A stretch of 5,834 nt of DNA from Alphaproteobacteria bacterium (GTDB lineage: Bacteria > Pseudomonadota > Alphaproteobacteria > CACIAM-22H2), in assembly GCA_947500965.1 (NCBI GenBank), contig CANMWW010000166.1, positions 1-5,834 on the forward strand, in the 5' to 3' direction. Each line of letters begins with the position of its first letter. Position 1 is the stretch's first letter. Positions 1 through 5,834 of the stretch are shown piece after piece. A model generated the notes under the pieces. The model was not told where the DNA came from. It made no database searches and worked only from the letters and a program-made list of their open reading frames with translations. The translations under genes were made by a program, and so were the position numbers.

Positions 1-812
1 CCCGACCCGATCACCAGCCGCTCCGGCGTCGAATCGACGAGGTTGATCGTGTAGGGATGGCGCGGGCGCGAGAGCACGTCGCGCGTGGCGCCCTGCTCGA
101 CGATGCCGCCCGCGTACATGACCGCGACGTCGTCGCAGTAGTGCGCCACCACGCCAAGGTCGTGCGTGATGATGATCGCGCCGAGGCCGCGCTCGCGCAC
201 CATGCCCTGGATCAGGTCGAGGATCTGCGCCTGCACCGTGACGTCGAGGCCGGTGGTCGGCTCGTCGGCGATCACCAGCTTCGGCTCGTTGATGAGCGCC
301 ATGGCGATCAGGACGCGCTGCGCCATGCCGCCGGAGAGCTCGTGCGGCCAGGCCCGTGCGCGCCGCTCCGGGTCGGGCAGGCCGACCGCGGCGAGCATCT
401 CCACGGCCCGGCGCTGCGCCGCCGCGGCGTCGACCTTGCGGTGGGCGCGGTGGGCGCGGGCGAGCTGGTCGCCGATGCGGGCCAGCGGGTCGAGCGAGGC
501 GCGCGGGTTCTGCACGATCAGCGCCAGCCTGTCGCCGCGCAGCGCGTTGAGGCGCTCCGGCGGCAGCGAGACGAGGTCCTGTCCCTCGAAGTCGATGCGG
601 CCGGCGACGATGCGCGCGGGCGGCCTGAGCAGCCCCATGATCGACAGCGCGGTGAGCGACTTGCCCGCGCCGGTCTCGCCCACGAGGCCGAGGATGCGGC
701 CGCGCTCGAGGCTGAAGCCGACGCCGTTGAGCGCGCGCGCGACGCGGACCTCGTTGTCCAGCGAGCGCGAGACGAAGTGGGTATGGAGGTCCTCGACCGA
801 GAGCAGCTTCAT
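1..812 (-). CDS. ABC transporter ATP-binding protein, DppD/OppD type, C-terminus beyond the window
   Basis: This is a cytoplasmic ATPase that powers the importer. The 270 complete codons visible stay open to the left edge. My translation shows every functional motif: Walker A GETGAGKS (45-52), Q-loop Gln101 in IVQNPRASLDPL, signature LSGGMAQR (159-166), Walker B LVIADE (179-184) followed by PTTGLD, and the switch His217 in IITHDLG. HPYT (252-255) marks the start of the oligopeptide-transporter C-terminal extension, which identifies the peptide/nickel subfamily. About 50-70 residues are probably missing. The ATG at 812 overlaps the upstream TGA, and the N-terminus (MKLLSVEDLHTHF) is canonical, so the start is firm. 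It is likely co-translated with the permeases, and a DppF/OppF-type partner would be expected next. No key residue is missing. Confidence 0.95.
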   Translation of the reverse strand, partial: MKLLSVEDLHTHFVSRSLDNEVRVARALNGVGFSLERGRILGLVGETGAGKSLTALSIMGLLRPPARIVAGRIDFEGQDLVSLPPERLNALRGDRLALIVQNPRASLDPLARIGDQLARAHRAHRKVDAAAAQRRAVEMLAAVGLPDPERRARAWPHELSGGMAQRVLIAMALINEPKLVIADEPTTGLDVTVQAQILDLIQGMVRERGLGAIIITHDLGVVAHYCDDVAVMYAGGIVEQGATRDVLSRPRHPYTINLVDSTPERLVIGS

Positions 813-1687
813 TTCGCGCTCTTGCGCTGCGGGTCGAGGACGTCCTGCGCGCCGTCGCCGAACATGTTGAAGCCGAGCACGAGCAGGATCAGCGCGCAGC
901 CCGGGAAGATCGCGACCCACCACTGGCCGGTGACGATGAACTCCGCGCCCTGGCGGATCATCGCGCCCCATTCCGGCGTCGGCTGCTGGATGCCGACGCC
1001 GAGGAAGGCGAGCGTGGCGCTGATGCGCACGGCCCAGGCCGCGCGCACCGAGGTCTGGGCGATCGCGCCGCGCAGCGCGTTCGGCAGCAGGTGCACGAAG
1101 AGGATGCGCCAGGTCGGGTTGCCGAGCGCGCGGGCGGCCTCGACGAAGTTGCTGGAGCGCAGGGCCAGTACCTCCGCGCGGACGACGCGCACGAAGATCG
1201 GCGCGTCGATGAGGCCGATCACGAAGATGACGTTGACGAGCGACTGGCCGGTGGCCGCCACGATCGCGAGCGCGAGGATGATGATCGGGAAGACGCGCAG
1301 CGCGTCGAAGATCCGCATCGTCGTCTCGTCGAGCAGGCCGCCCTTGTAGCCGGTCCACAGCCCGATCGGCACGCCGAGCGCGAGCCCGATGGCGACGGAG
1401 GGCACGGCGATGCCGAAGGCGTAGAGCGAGCCGTAGATGACCCGGCTGAAGACGTCCATGCCGTTGCCGTCGGTGCCGAACCAGAAGCGCGCGCTGGGCG
1501 GCTTCAGCACCTCTGACGGGTAGGCGCGCACGGGATCGTGCGGCATGACCGTGCCGTGGAAGATCGCGAGCAGCGCGAAGACGAGGATGATCGCGGCGCC
1601 GATGGCCATGGTCGGGCTGCGTCGCGCGAGGCCGACCAGACGCCGGCCGAGACGGGCGGGGAGCGAGGGTGCGTGCGCGGCGCTCAT
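809..1687 (-). CDS. ABC transporter permease, DppC/OppC type
   Basis: A 292-residue inner-membrane subunit, the partner of the DppB-type permease. The short cytoplasmic N-terminus with ARRSPTMAIG (21-30) leads into the first helix (about 28-44). The family landmark FGTDGNGMDVFSRVIYGS (70-87) is present, with Met where most members have Arg (GRD). The segment RIFDALRVFPIIILALAI (125-142) is typical. The coupling loop carries EAARALG (183-189) followed by ILFVHLLPNAL, and LAFLGVGIQQPTPEWGAMI with the DVLDPQ tail ends the protein as expected. The start at 1687 is chosen because its ATG overlaps the upstream TGA. The frame runs open to an ATG at 2215, but that extension lies inside the upstream permease gene and reads as low-complexity Arg/Ala. 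The TGA stop overlaps the ATPase start in a second ATGA. No strong Shine-Dalgarno is visible, so translational coupling is likely. Confidence 0.95.
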   Translation of the reverse strand: MSAAHAPSLPARLGRRLVGLARRSPTMAIGAAIILVFALLAIFHGTVMPHDPVRAYPSEVLKPPSARFWFGTDGNGMDVFSRVIYGSLYAFGIAVPSVAIGLALGVPIGLWTGYKGGLLDETTMRIFDALRVFPIIILALAIVAATGQSLVNVIFVIGLIDAPIFVRVVRAEVLALRSSNFVEAARALGNPTWRILFVHLLPNALRGAIAQTSVRAAWAVRISATLAFLGVGIQQPTPEWGAMIRQGAEFIVTGQWWVAIFPGCALILLVLGFNMFGDGAQDVLDPQRKSAK

Positions 1688-2700
1688 CCCGAGGCCCCCG
1701 AGCGCGGCTCGAGCAGGAAGCCGACCACGTCCACGAGGAGGAACACGAGCACGGAGAACAGCGCGAGGAAGAGCACGTAGCCCTGCACGACCGCGAAGTC
1801 GCCGGAGGTTATGGCGTGCAGCCCGTACTGGCCCATGCCGCCCCAGGCGAAGACGTACTCGATCAGCGACGCCGTACCGACGAGCCCGGTGACTTCCGTG
1901 CCGATGAAGGTGACGACGGGCACCAGCGCGTTGCGCCAGACGATGCGGCGCACCGCGCGCTCGGGCAGGCCGGCGGCGCGCGCCAGGCGCACGTAGTCGC
2001 GGCCCAGCACCTCGAGCGCCATGGCGCGCGTCTGCTTGATGATCGGCGCCGAGGCGACGATCGCGACGCAGACCACGGGCAGCACGAGCTGCGAGAGGGC
2101 GGAATGCGCGGCCTCCCAGTTCGCCGTCAGCAGCCCGTCGACCAGGTAGCTCCCGGTGATGCGCGGCGGTGGCGACACGATGAGGCTGATGCGCCCCATC
2201 CCCGGCGGCGCCCATTCGAGGAGGAAGAAGAACACGAAGAGCATCACGAGCCCGAGCCAGTAGGTCGGGATGGAGAAGCCGAGCAGCGAGAGGAAGCGGC
2301 TGACCTGGTCGAAGGGGCCGTCCGCGCGCAGCGCCGCGCGCAGGCCGACCGGGATGCCGATCGCCGCCCCCAGCAGCACGCCCCAGAACATCAGCTCGAA
2401 GGTGACGGGCACGCGGTCGAGGAGTTCCGAGAGGACCGGCTTGTTGCTCAGCCAGGAGCGACCGAGGTCGAAGGAGACGACCTTCTGGGCGTAGATCAGG
2501 AACTGCGCCGCCATCGGCTGGTCGAGGCCGAGCTCGCGGCGCACCAGCTCGATCTCCTGCACCGTCGCCGTCGGGCCGGCGAGCAGCGCGACGGGATCCT
2601 GCCCACCGATGCGCACCAGCGCGAAGGTGAAGAACAGGACGCCGACAAGCAGCGGGATCGAAAACAGGAGCCGCCGGGCGAGGAATGCGGGAAGGGTCAT
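1684..2700 (-). CDS. ABC transporter permease, DppB/OppB type
   Basis: A 338-residue inner-membrane subunit that forms half of the translocation pore of a peptide-type importer. The N-terminal LARRLLFSIPLLVGVLFFTF (7-26) starts the first membrane helix as in DppB/OppB. Family landmarks follow: the periplasmic RRELGLDQP (54-62) and FDLGRSW (77-83), further helices near 99-120, 136-161 and 203-221, the cytoplasmic coupling loop near 228-257 (LGRDYVRLARAAGLPERAV), IEYVFAWGGMGQYG (280-293), and a last helix near 306-331. Length matches the family. The start is chosen because the N-terminus is canonical, although no convincing Shine-Dalgarno sequence is seen; the only G-rich stretch upstream is inside the stem-loop. 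The TGA stop overlaps the next start codon (ATGA). Substrate specificity is set mainly by the binding protein. Confidence 0.95.
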   Translation of the reverse strand: MTLPAFLARRLLFSIPLLVGVLFFTFALVRIGGQDPVALLAGPTATVQEIELVRRELGLDQPMAAQFLIYAQKVVSFDLGRSWLSNKPVLSELLDRVPVTFELMFWGVLLGAAIGIPVGLRAALRADGPFDQVSRFLSLLGFSIPTYWLGLVMLFVFFFLLEWAPPGMGRISLIVSPPPRITGSYLVDGLLTANWEAAHSALSQLVLPVVCVAIVASAPIIKQTRAMALEVLGRDYVRLARAAGLPERAVRRIVWRNALVPVVTFIGTEVTGLVGTASLIEYVFAWGGMGQYGLHAITSGDFAVVQGYVLFLALFSVLVFLLVDVVGFLLEPRSGASG

Positions 2701-2717
2701 GCGCTGGCGCGTGGTCC

Positions 2718-2755
2718 GCCCCCGCCGCCGGCGTGGATGCGCCGGCGGCGGGGGC
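2718..2755 (-). repeat. Perfect 16-bp G/C-only inverted repeat (intercistronic stem-loop)
   Basis: The arms at 2718-2733 and 2740-2755 are exact reverse complements and contain only G and C. They enclose a 6-base loop that reads CAUCCA in the operon's RNA. The repeat starts 15 bases after the binding-protein stop and ends 17 bases before the permease start. No U-run follows, so it does not look like a classical intrinsic terminator. In other ABC operons, structures at this junction (for example the REP sequences between malE and malF) stabilise the upstream message, so more binding protein than permease is made. I infer the same role here. Confidence 0.8.
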
Positions 2756-2770
2756 TGGAACGTCCGTGGA

Positions 2771-4366
2771 TCATCCCACCTTCAGGTCGACCCAGCGCTC
2801 GTGGTCGTCGGGATGGGGCGTCCAGCCGACGATGTTCGGCGCCATGGCCTCGAAGATGGTGGGATAGACGGTGAGCAGCCAGGGCGCGTCGTCCATCCAT
2901 ACCTTCTGCGCCTGCCGCATCAGCTCGTAGCGCTTCTCGCGGTCGAGCGTCTGGCGGCCCTGGTCGACCAGCGCGTCGAGGGCGGGGTTGGCATAGCGCG
3001 CGCGGTTGGACACGCCCTTGCTGTGCGCGAGGAGGTAGAGGCAGTAGACCGGGTCGAGGACGATCGGGCCGTCCTCGAAGGCGAAGAACGGCATGTCCAT
3101 GCGGTTGATGGCGCCGCGCGCGCGCAGGTCGGCGAGCGTGATCTTGGTCGGCTTCGCGGTGACCCCGACCTCCTTCAGCTGGGTGGCGATCTGGATGCAT
3201 TGCGGCTCCTCCCACCAGTACTCGGAGCCGTAGAGAAGCTCGACCTCGAAGCCGTTCGGGTAGCCGGCCTCCGCCAGAAGGGCCTTCGCCTTGGCGGGAT
3301 CGTAGGGATAGCGGAAATGGCTCGGGTCGTGGCCGCCCAGCGCCGGCGGCACGATCGACCGCGCCTCGGTGGCGAGGCCGAAGTAGATGGACTCGGCGAG
3401 CGCGGCGCGGTTGAGCGCGTGGTTGAGCGCCTGGCGCACGCGCACGTCGTCGAAGGGCTTGATGCCGACGTTCATGCGGATCGACGACATCGAGCGGCCG
3501 AACGTGTCCTGGACCTTGACGTTGCGGTCGCTCTGCAGGTCCTTCACGAACTGCGTCGACGGCCGCTCGATCCACTGCACCTGGCGGCTCTTGAGCAGGG
3601 TCAGGCGGCTGCCGGCCGAGGGCACCGCGCGGTAGACGACGCGGTCGTAGTAGGGCTTGCCGCCGAAGTAGTTCGGGTTGGCCACGAACACGGCCTGCTC
3701 GCCCGGGCGCAGCTCGCTCATGTGGTACGCGCCGAAGCACGCGGTGTTCTGGTCGATCCACTTCAGCGCCCAGGGATCCTCGGCGGTGGCGTGCTTCTTG
3801 GTCTCGGTCGAGTCGTAGATGCCCGGCGTGTAGAGCGTCAGCGCGTTCAGGAAGATCGCGCTCGGCGCCTCGAGCTCGAACTCGACCTCGTAGCGCGACA
3901 CGGCCTTGACGCCGTTCTGCACGACGTTCGCGACGGTGGCGATGAAGTTGCCCGTGCGCTTCTGCGCGAAGGACTTGTTCCAGCCCCAGACGACGTCCTC
4001 GGAGGTCAGCTCGTTGCCGCGGAAGCTGCGCACGCCCTGGCGCAGCTTGAAGACGTAGCGCTTGCCGTCGGGCGAGACCGTCCAGCTCTCCGCGAGGTGG
4101 CCCTCGATCTTCGTCGGGTCGAGATAGGGGCGGCCGTTGCGCTCGGTGCGGCCGTAGCGGGTCAGGCCCTCGTAGCACTGCACGACGCAGGGCTGCGTGT
4201 TGCCCTTGAGCGCGTCGCCATCGAGGCCCTCGGGCGTGCCGCCGGCGGCGACGACCAGGGTGCGCGCCTGCTGGGCGGAGGCGAGCTCGCTGGTGATGGG
4301 AAGGTAGGTCGCGGCGGCGGCGATGCCCGCGCCACCGGTGACGAGCTTGCGTCGACGGATCTTCAT
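2771..4366 (-). CDS. ABC transporter periplasmic substrate-binding protein, family 5 (DppA/OppA-like)
   Basis: A 531-residue extracytoplasmic receptor that captures a peptide or other small solute and delivers it to the two permeases downstream. The N-terminus carries a Tat-like signal: RRRKLV (4-9), a small-residue hydrophobic stretch (11-24), and a likely cleavage site after ASA (29-31). There is no lipobox cysteine, so it should be a soluble periplasmic protein. Family landmarks appear in order: LAESWTVSPDGKRYVFKLRQG (91-111), LTSEDVVWGWNKSF (120-133), NPNYFGGKPYYDRVVYR (230-246), FDDVRVRQALNHALNR (305-320) and YDPAKAKALLAEAGYPNGF (355-373). Length is normal for the family. The usual GTGPY-type motif is changed to CFGAY (210-214). 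The ligand cannot be read from sequence; members bind peptides, opines, nickel complexes, glutathione or sugars. The gene ends in TGA, 70 bases before the permease gene. Confidence 0.95.
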   Translation of the reverse strand: MKIRRRKLVTGGAGIAAAATYLPITSELASAQQARTLVVAAGGTPEGLDGDALKGNTQPCVVQCYEGLTRYGRTERNGRPYLDPTKIEGHLAESWTVSPDGKRYVFKLRQGVRSFRGNELTSEDVVWGWNKSFAQKRTGNFIATVANVVQNGVKAVSRYEVEFELEAPSAIFLNALTLYTPGIYDSTETKKHATAEDPWALKWIDQNTACFGAYHMSELRPGEQAVFVANPNYFGGKPYYDRVVYRAVPSAGSRLTLLKSRQVQWIERPSTQFVKDLQSDRNVKVQDTFGRSMSSIRMNVGIKPFDDVRVRQALNHALNRAALAESIYFGLATEARSIVPPALGGHDPSHFRYPYDPAKAKALLAEAGYPNGFEVELLYGSEYWWEEPQCIQIATQLKEVGVTAKPTKITLADLRARGAINRMDMPFFAFEDGPIVLDPVYCLYLLAHSKGVSNRARYANPALDALVDQGRQTLDREKRYELMRQAQKVWMDDAPWLLTVYPTIFEAMAPNIVGWTPHPDDHERWVDLKVG

Positions 4367-4370
4367 GGCG

Positions 4371-4379
4371 TCTCTCCCT
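4371..4379 (-). promoter_or_regulatory. Ribosome binding site of the solute-binding protein gene
   Basis: The minus-strand sequence AGGGAGAGA sits in the 34-base gap after the DUF2848 stop; seven bases separate its AGGGAG from the ATG at 4366. It decides the start: the reading frame continues upstream to an ATG at 4693, but that extension overlaps the DUF2848 gene in another frame and would bury the export signal. Confidence 0.75.
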
Positions 4380-4400
4380 GTGTCCTGGATGTTCGTCGGG

Positions 4401-5132
4401 TCAGCGGATGCTTCGGTCGGCGGCGGCGATCGGGACGCGGAACCCGTCCGCCACCGCGTCGAAGATGTTCGCCACGTCGTAGCCGTGGCGGATGCGGCGG
4501 CCCGCGCCGGGATCCTCCATCTCGATCTCCCAGCGCCGGCCGAAGCCGAGCGCCTTGTCGAGGCTGACGATCGTGCCGCAGAAGACGAGGACGTCGCGCG
4601 CCGGCGCGCCCGGCACGCGCTCGCGCAGGATACGCAGCACGTCGTCGGGGTGCAGGAACAGCGAGACGGGCACGTCCTGGTAAAGGCGGCCATCGACCCA
4701 GCTGCGCATGACGCAGTCGTCCCAGCGCGCGCGCATCGCCTCGAAGGGCCACATCACGGGGGCCAGCACGTTCGGCGTGACCTGCTTGCTCCAGGGGATG
4801 GAGGTCTTCTCGAGCGCGCGGTCGGTGTGGTCGCTGCCGACGCCGACATAGAGCTGGTCGGCGAGCAGGAGGACGATCTCCACCTCGCCCGAGCTGTGCG
4901 AGCTCTGCGCCTCGACCTCGCCGCCGGTGACGAGCGAATGCGTGGAGATCGGGTAGATGCGCGGCGCGGGGACGTCGAAGGCGATGCGGATCCCCTCCTT
5001 CGCCACCTCCTCCTGGTGCGCCACGGCGGTCTCCGCCCGGCGCGTCGCCGAGCCGAGGTTGTACATTCGCGCGACGTCGAATGCGCGCTGCGCGCGCCGG
5101 CCCTCGTCGTCGATGGTGAGCGATACCTGCAT
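4401..5132 (-). CDS. DUF2848 family protein, fumarylacetoacetate-hydrolase-like
   Basis: A 243-residue soluble protein with no signal or membrane segment. The segment GVGSDHTDRALE (97-108), followed by SIPWSKQ, is what I recognise as the DUF2848 hallmark, and the length fits. Three motifs also line up by eye with the FAH superfamily. An ExE pair (E83, E85 in GEVEIVLLL) and D101 in SDHTDR resemble the metal ligands of that fold, whose usual form is a GND-T-RD motif. DVLVFCGT (180-187) then resembles its GD-GT signature, followed by a short WEIEMEDPG strand. FAH-fold enzymes cleave C-C bonds of beta-diketo acids, hydrate or decarboxylate. Which reaction applies here is unknown. The start is fixed by a good ribosome binding site. 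The gene sits 18 bases after the dioxygenase gene and 34 bases before the binding-protein gene, suggesting a role in catabolism of the imported compound. Confidence 0.85.
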   Translation of the reverse strand: MQVSLTIDDEGRRAQRAFDVARMYNLGSATRRAETAVAHQEEVAKEGIRIAFDVPAPRIYPISTHSLVTGGEVEAQSSHSSGEVEIVLLLADQLYVGVGSDHTDRALEKTSIPWSKQVTPNVLAPVMWPFEAMRARWDDCVMRSWVDGRLYQDVPVSLFLHPDDVLRILRERVPGAPARDVLVFCGTIVSLDKALGFGRRWEIEMEDPGAGRRIRHGYDVANIFDAVADGFRVPIAAADRSIR

Positions 5133-5139
5133 GTGCCGA

Positions 5140-5149
5140 TCCTGCCCTC
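5140..5149 (-). promoter_or_regulatory. Ribosome binding site of the DUF2848 gene
   Basis: On the minus strand a purine-rich GAGGGCAGGA lies just after the dioxygenase stop codon. Seven bases separate its AGGA from the ATG at 5132. It supports that start and shows the gene can initiate independently within the operon. Confidence 0.7.
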
Positions 5150-5150
5150 G

Positions 5151-5834
5151 TTATGCCGTGCCCAGTTCCGCGGCGTCGAGCGCGACGGGGTCGATGCCCG
5201 GCCCGCGGTCGCGCCGCCACATCCAGTAGCGCTTGAGCATGCGCCTCTCGCCTGGCCCGTCGCCATCCTCGTAGGCGGCGCGCCCGTGGATCGTCTGGAC
5301 GTTGTTCGTGAACAGGAACTCGCCGCGCGCGAGCCGGAAGCGGAAGCTCGTCCCCGGCCGCTCCATCATCGCGTCGAGATGGTCGAGCGCCTCGCGCTGG
5401 CGCGCGTCGAGCGGCGTGCCGGCCAGCGCCATGCCCGGCTCGATCATCACCCGCGCGTAGTGGATCCGGATCTCCTCCCCGACGCGCTCGAAGACGGGCT
5501 TCACGATGGTGCGCGGGCCCGCGGGCCAGGTGTGGAGATGCGGCGGCAGGAAGTGGAAGGGCCGGTAGAGGACCTCCAGCAGGTCGGGGCGCTCGGCGAG
5601 CATCGCGTCATGCAGCGTCGCGGCGGAGGCGATCATGCTCTCGCCTCCGGCGCGCGCCGCATGCACGCAGAGCAGCCCGACATAGCAGGGCGGCCGCGGC
5701 TCGAGGCAGCCATTGTCGGTATGCATCGCGGACAGGCGGTTGCTCGCGCCGAGCCGCGTTGGATCGCGGTTCGCCGCGCCCCTGTCGGTGACGGTGAAGA
5801 GCCGACGGTCGGCGCGCAGTCCCTGCCTCATCGG
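5151..5834 (-). CDS. TauD/TfdA-family Fe(II)/2-oxoglutarate-dependent dioxygenase, N-terminus beyond the window
   Basis: This is the C-terminal part of a cytoplasmic non-haem iron oxygenase. Such enzymes couple 2-oxoglutarate decarboxylation to hydroxylation, often releasing a side group from the substrate. Residues are counted from the Met codon at 5831-5829. The iron-binding triad is visible: H37 and D39 in AMHTDNG, and H182 in TIHGRAAYED. R197 in RRMLKRYW fits the 2-oxoglutarate-binding arginine, about 15 residues after the last His. The stretch GLLCVHAARAGGES (52-65) is typical of the family. Members usually have roughly 60 more residues before HxD, and the frame stays open to the right edge, so the Met at 5831 is probably internal and the true start lies outside. 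The gene ends in TAA, 18 bases before the next gene. The family is well supported; the substrate is unknown. The HTDN context recalls gamma-butyrobetaine hydroxylase-type members, but only weakly. Confidence 0.9.
   Translation of the reverse strand, partial: PMRQGLRADRRLFTVTDRGAANRDPTRLGASNRLSAMHTDNGCLEPRPPCYVGLLCVHAARAGGESMIASAATLHDAMLAERPDLLEVLYRPFHFLPPHLHTWPAGPRTIVKPVFERVGEEIRIHYARVMIEPGMALAGTPLDARQREALDHLDAMMERPGTSFRFRLARGEFLFTNNVQTIHGRAAYEDGDGPGERRMLKRYWMWRRDRGPGIDPVALDAAELGTA

Noticed and set aside
57..1349. A 430-codon open frame on the plus strand, opposite the ATPase and second permease.
   Set aside because: It spans two well-supported genes in antisense, is rich in Arg, Ala and Asp, and shows no domain signature.
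1688..2215. An N-terminal extension of the DppC-type permease to an ATG at 2215.
   Set aside because: The extension lies out of frame inside the DppB-type permease gene. The ATG at 1687, in an ATGA overlap, gives a canonical N-terminus and length.
2718..2755. The stem-loop as an intrinsic terminator ending the operon after the binding-protein gene.
   Set aside because: No U-rich tract follows the stem, and the downstream permease and ATPase genes need the same transcript, since no promoter is seen in the 70-base gap.
1669..2874. A 401-codon plus-strand open frame full of His, Glu, Arg and Asp.
   Set aside because: It is the antisense reading of hydrophobic permease codons, which typically gives such charged low-complexity translations.
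4364..4400. The gap before the binding-protein gene as a separate promoter region.
   Set aside because: Only 34 bases separate the genes, and most are taken up by the ribosome binding site and spacer. No -35/-10 pair can be placed there with confidence.
2609..4567. A long open frame of 652 codons on the plus strand, opposite the binding-protein gene.
   Set aside because: It lies antisense to a gene with clear family motifs, reads as Arg/Ala/Val/Leu/Asp-rich sequence without recognisable domains, and is expected by chance in DNA with this third-position G/C bias.
4596..4609. A 14-base G/C-only palindrome, and a 12-base one at 5516-5527, considered as operator or recognition sites.
   Set aside because: Both fall inside well-supported coding sequence and are explained by G/C-rich codons. 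Neither has a spacer or flanking context suggesting a regulatory site.
4367..4693. An N-terminal extension of the binding protein to an ATG at 4693.
   Set aside because: It overlaps the DUF2848 gene in another frame, adds 109 Ser/Arg-rich residues before the export signal, and ignores the good ribosome binding site at 4371-4379.

Overview
The window is one stretch of G+C-rich bacterial DNA. Every gene I can support lies on the minus strand, so transcription runs from position 5834 toward position 1. The very strong G/C bias at third codon positions, the Tat-like periplasmic signal without a lipobox cysteine, and the gene families present suggest a Gram-negative proteobacterium. An alphaproteobacterium is my best guess, but the sequence alone does not fix the genus. 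Composition looks uniform across the genes, and I saw no insertion sequence, tRNA, rRNA, CRISPR array or other sign of a mobile region.

Layout in the direction of transcription: (1) the C-terminal 226-plus residues of a TauD/TfdA-type Fe(II)/2-oxoglutarate dioxygenase, cut by the right edge (5834-5151); (2) a DUF2848-type protein with motifs resembling the fumarylacetoacetate hydrolase (FAH) superfamily (5132-4401); (3) a family-5 (DppA/OppA-like) solute-binding protein with a Tat-like signal (4366-2771); (4) a 70-base gap holding a perfect 16-bp G/C-only stem-loop; (5) a DppB/OppB-type permease (2700-1684); (6) a DppC/OppC-type permease (1687-809); (7) a DppD/OppD-type ATPase whose 3' end is cut by the left edge (812-1). 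The last three genes are joined by ATGA overlaps, and the first three by gaps of 18 and 34 bases, so the whole set looks like one operon. No promoter is visible, so it probably lies beyond the right edge. A second ATPase (DppF/OppF type) would be expected just beyond the left edge.

Taken together, the genes read as an uptake-plus-catabolism cassette. The ABC transporter would import a small peptide-like or other polar organic compound. The oxygenase and the FAH-like protein are plausible steps in modifying or cleaving it. The substrate cannot be named from the sequence. The points most worth following are the pairing of the two enzymes with a transporter, the FAH-like motifs in the DUF2848 protein, and the strong stem-loop between the binding-protein gene and the first permease gene. 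I found no clearly novel system such as a defence locus, retroelement or new RNA class.
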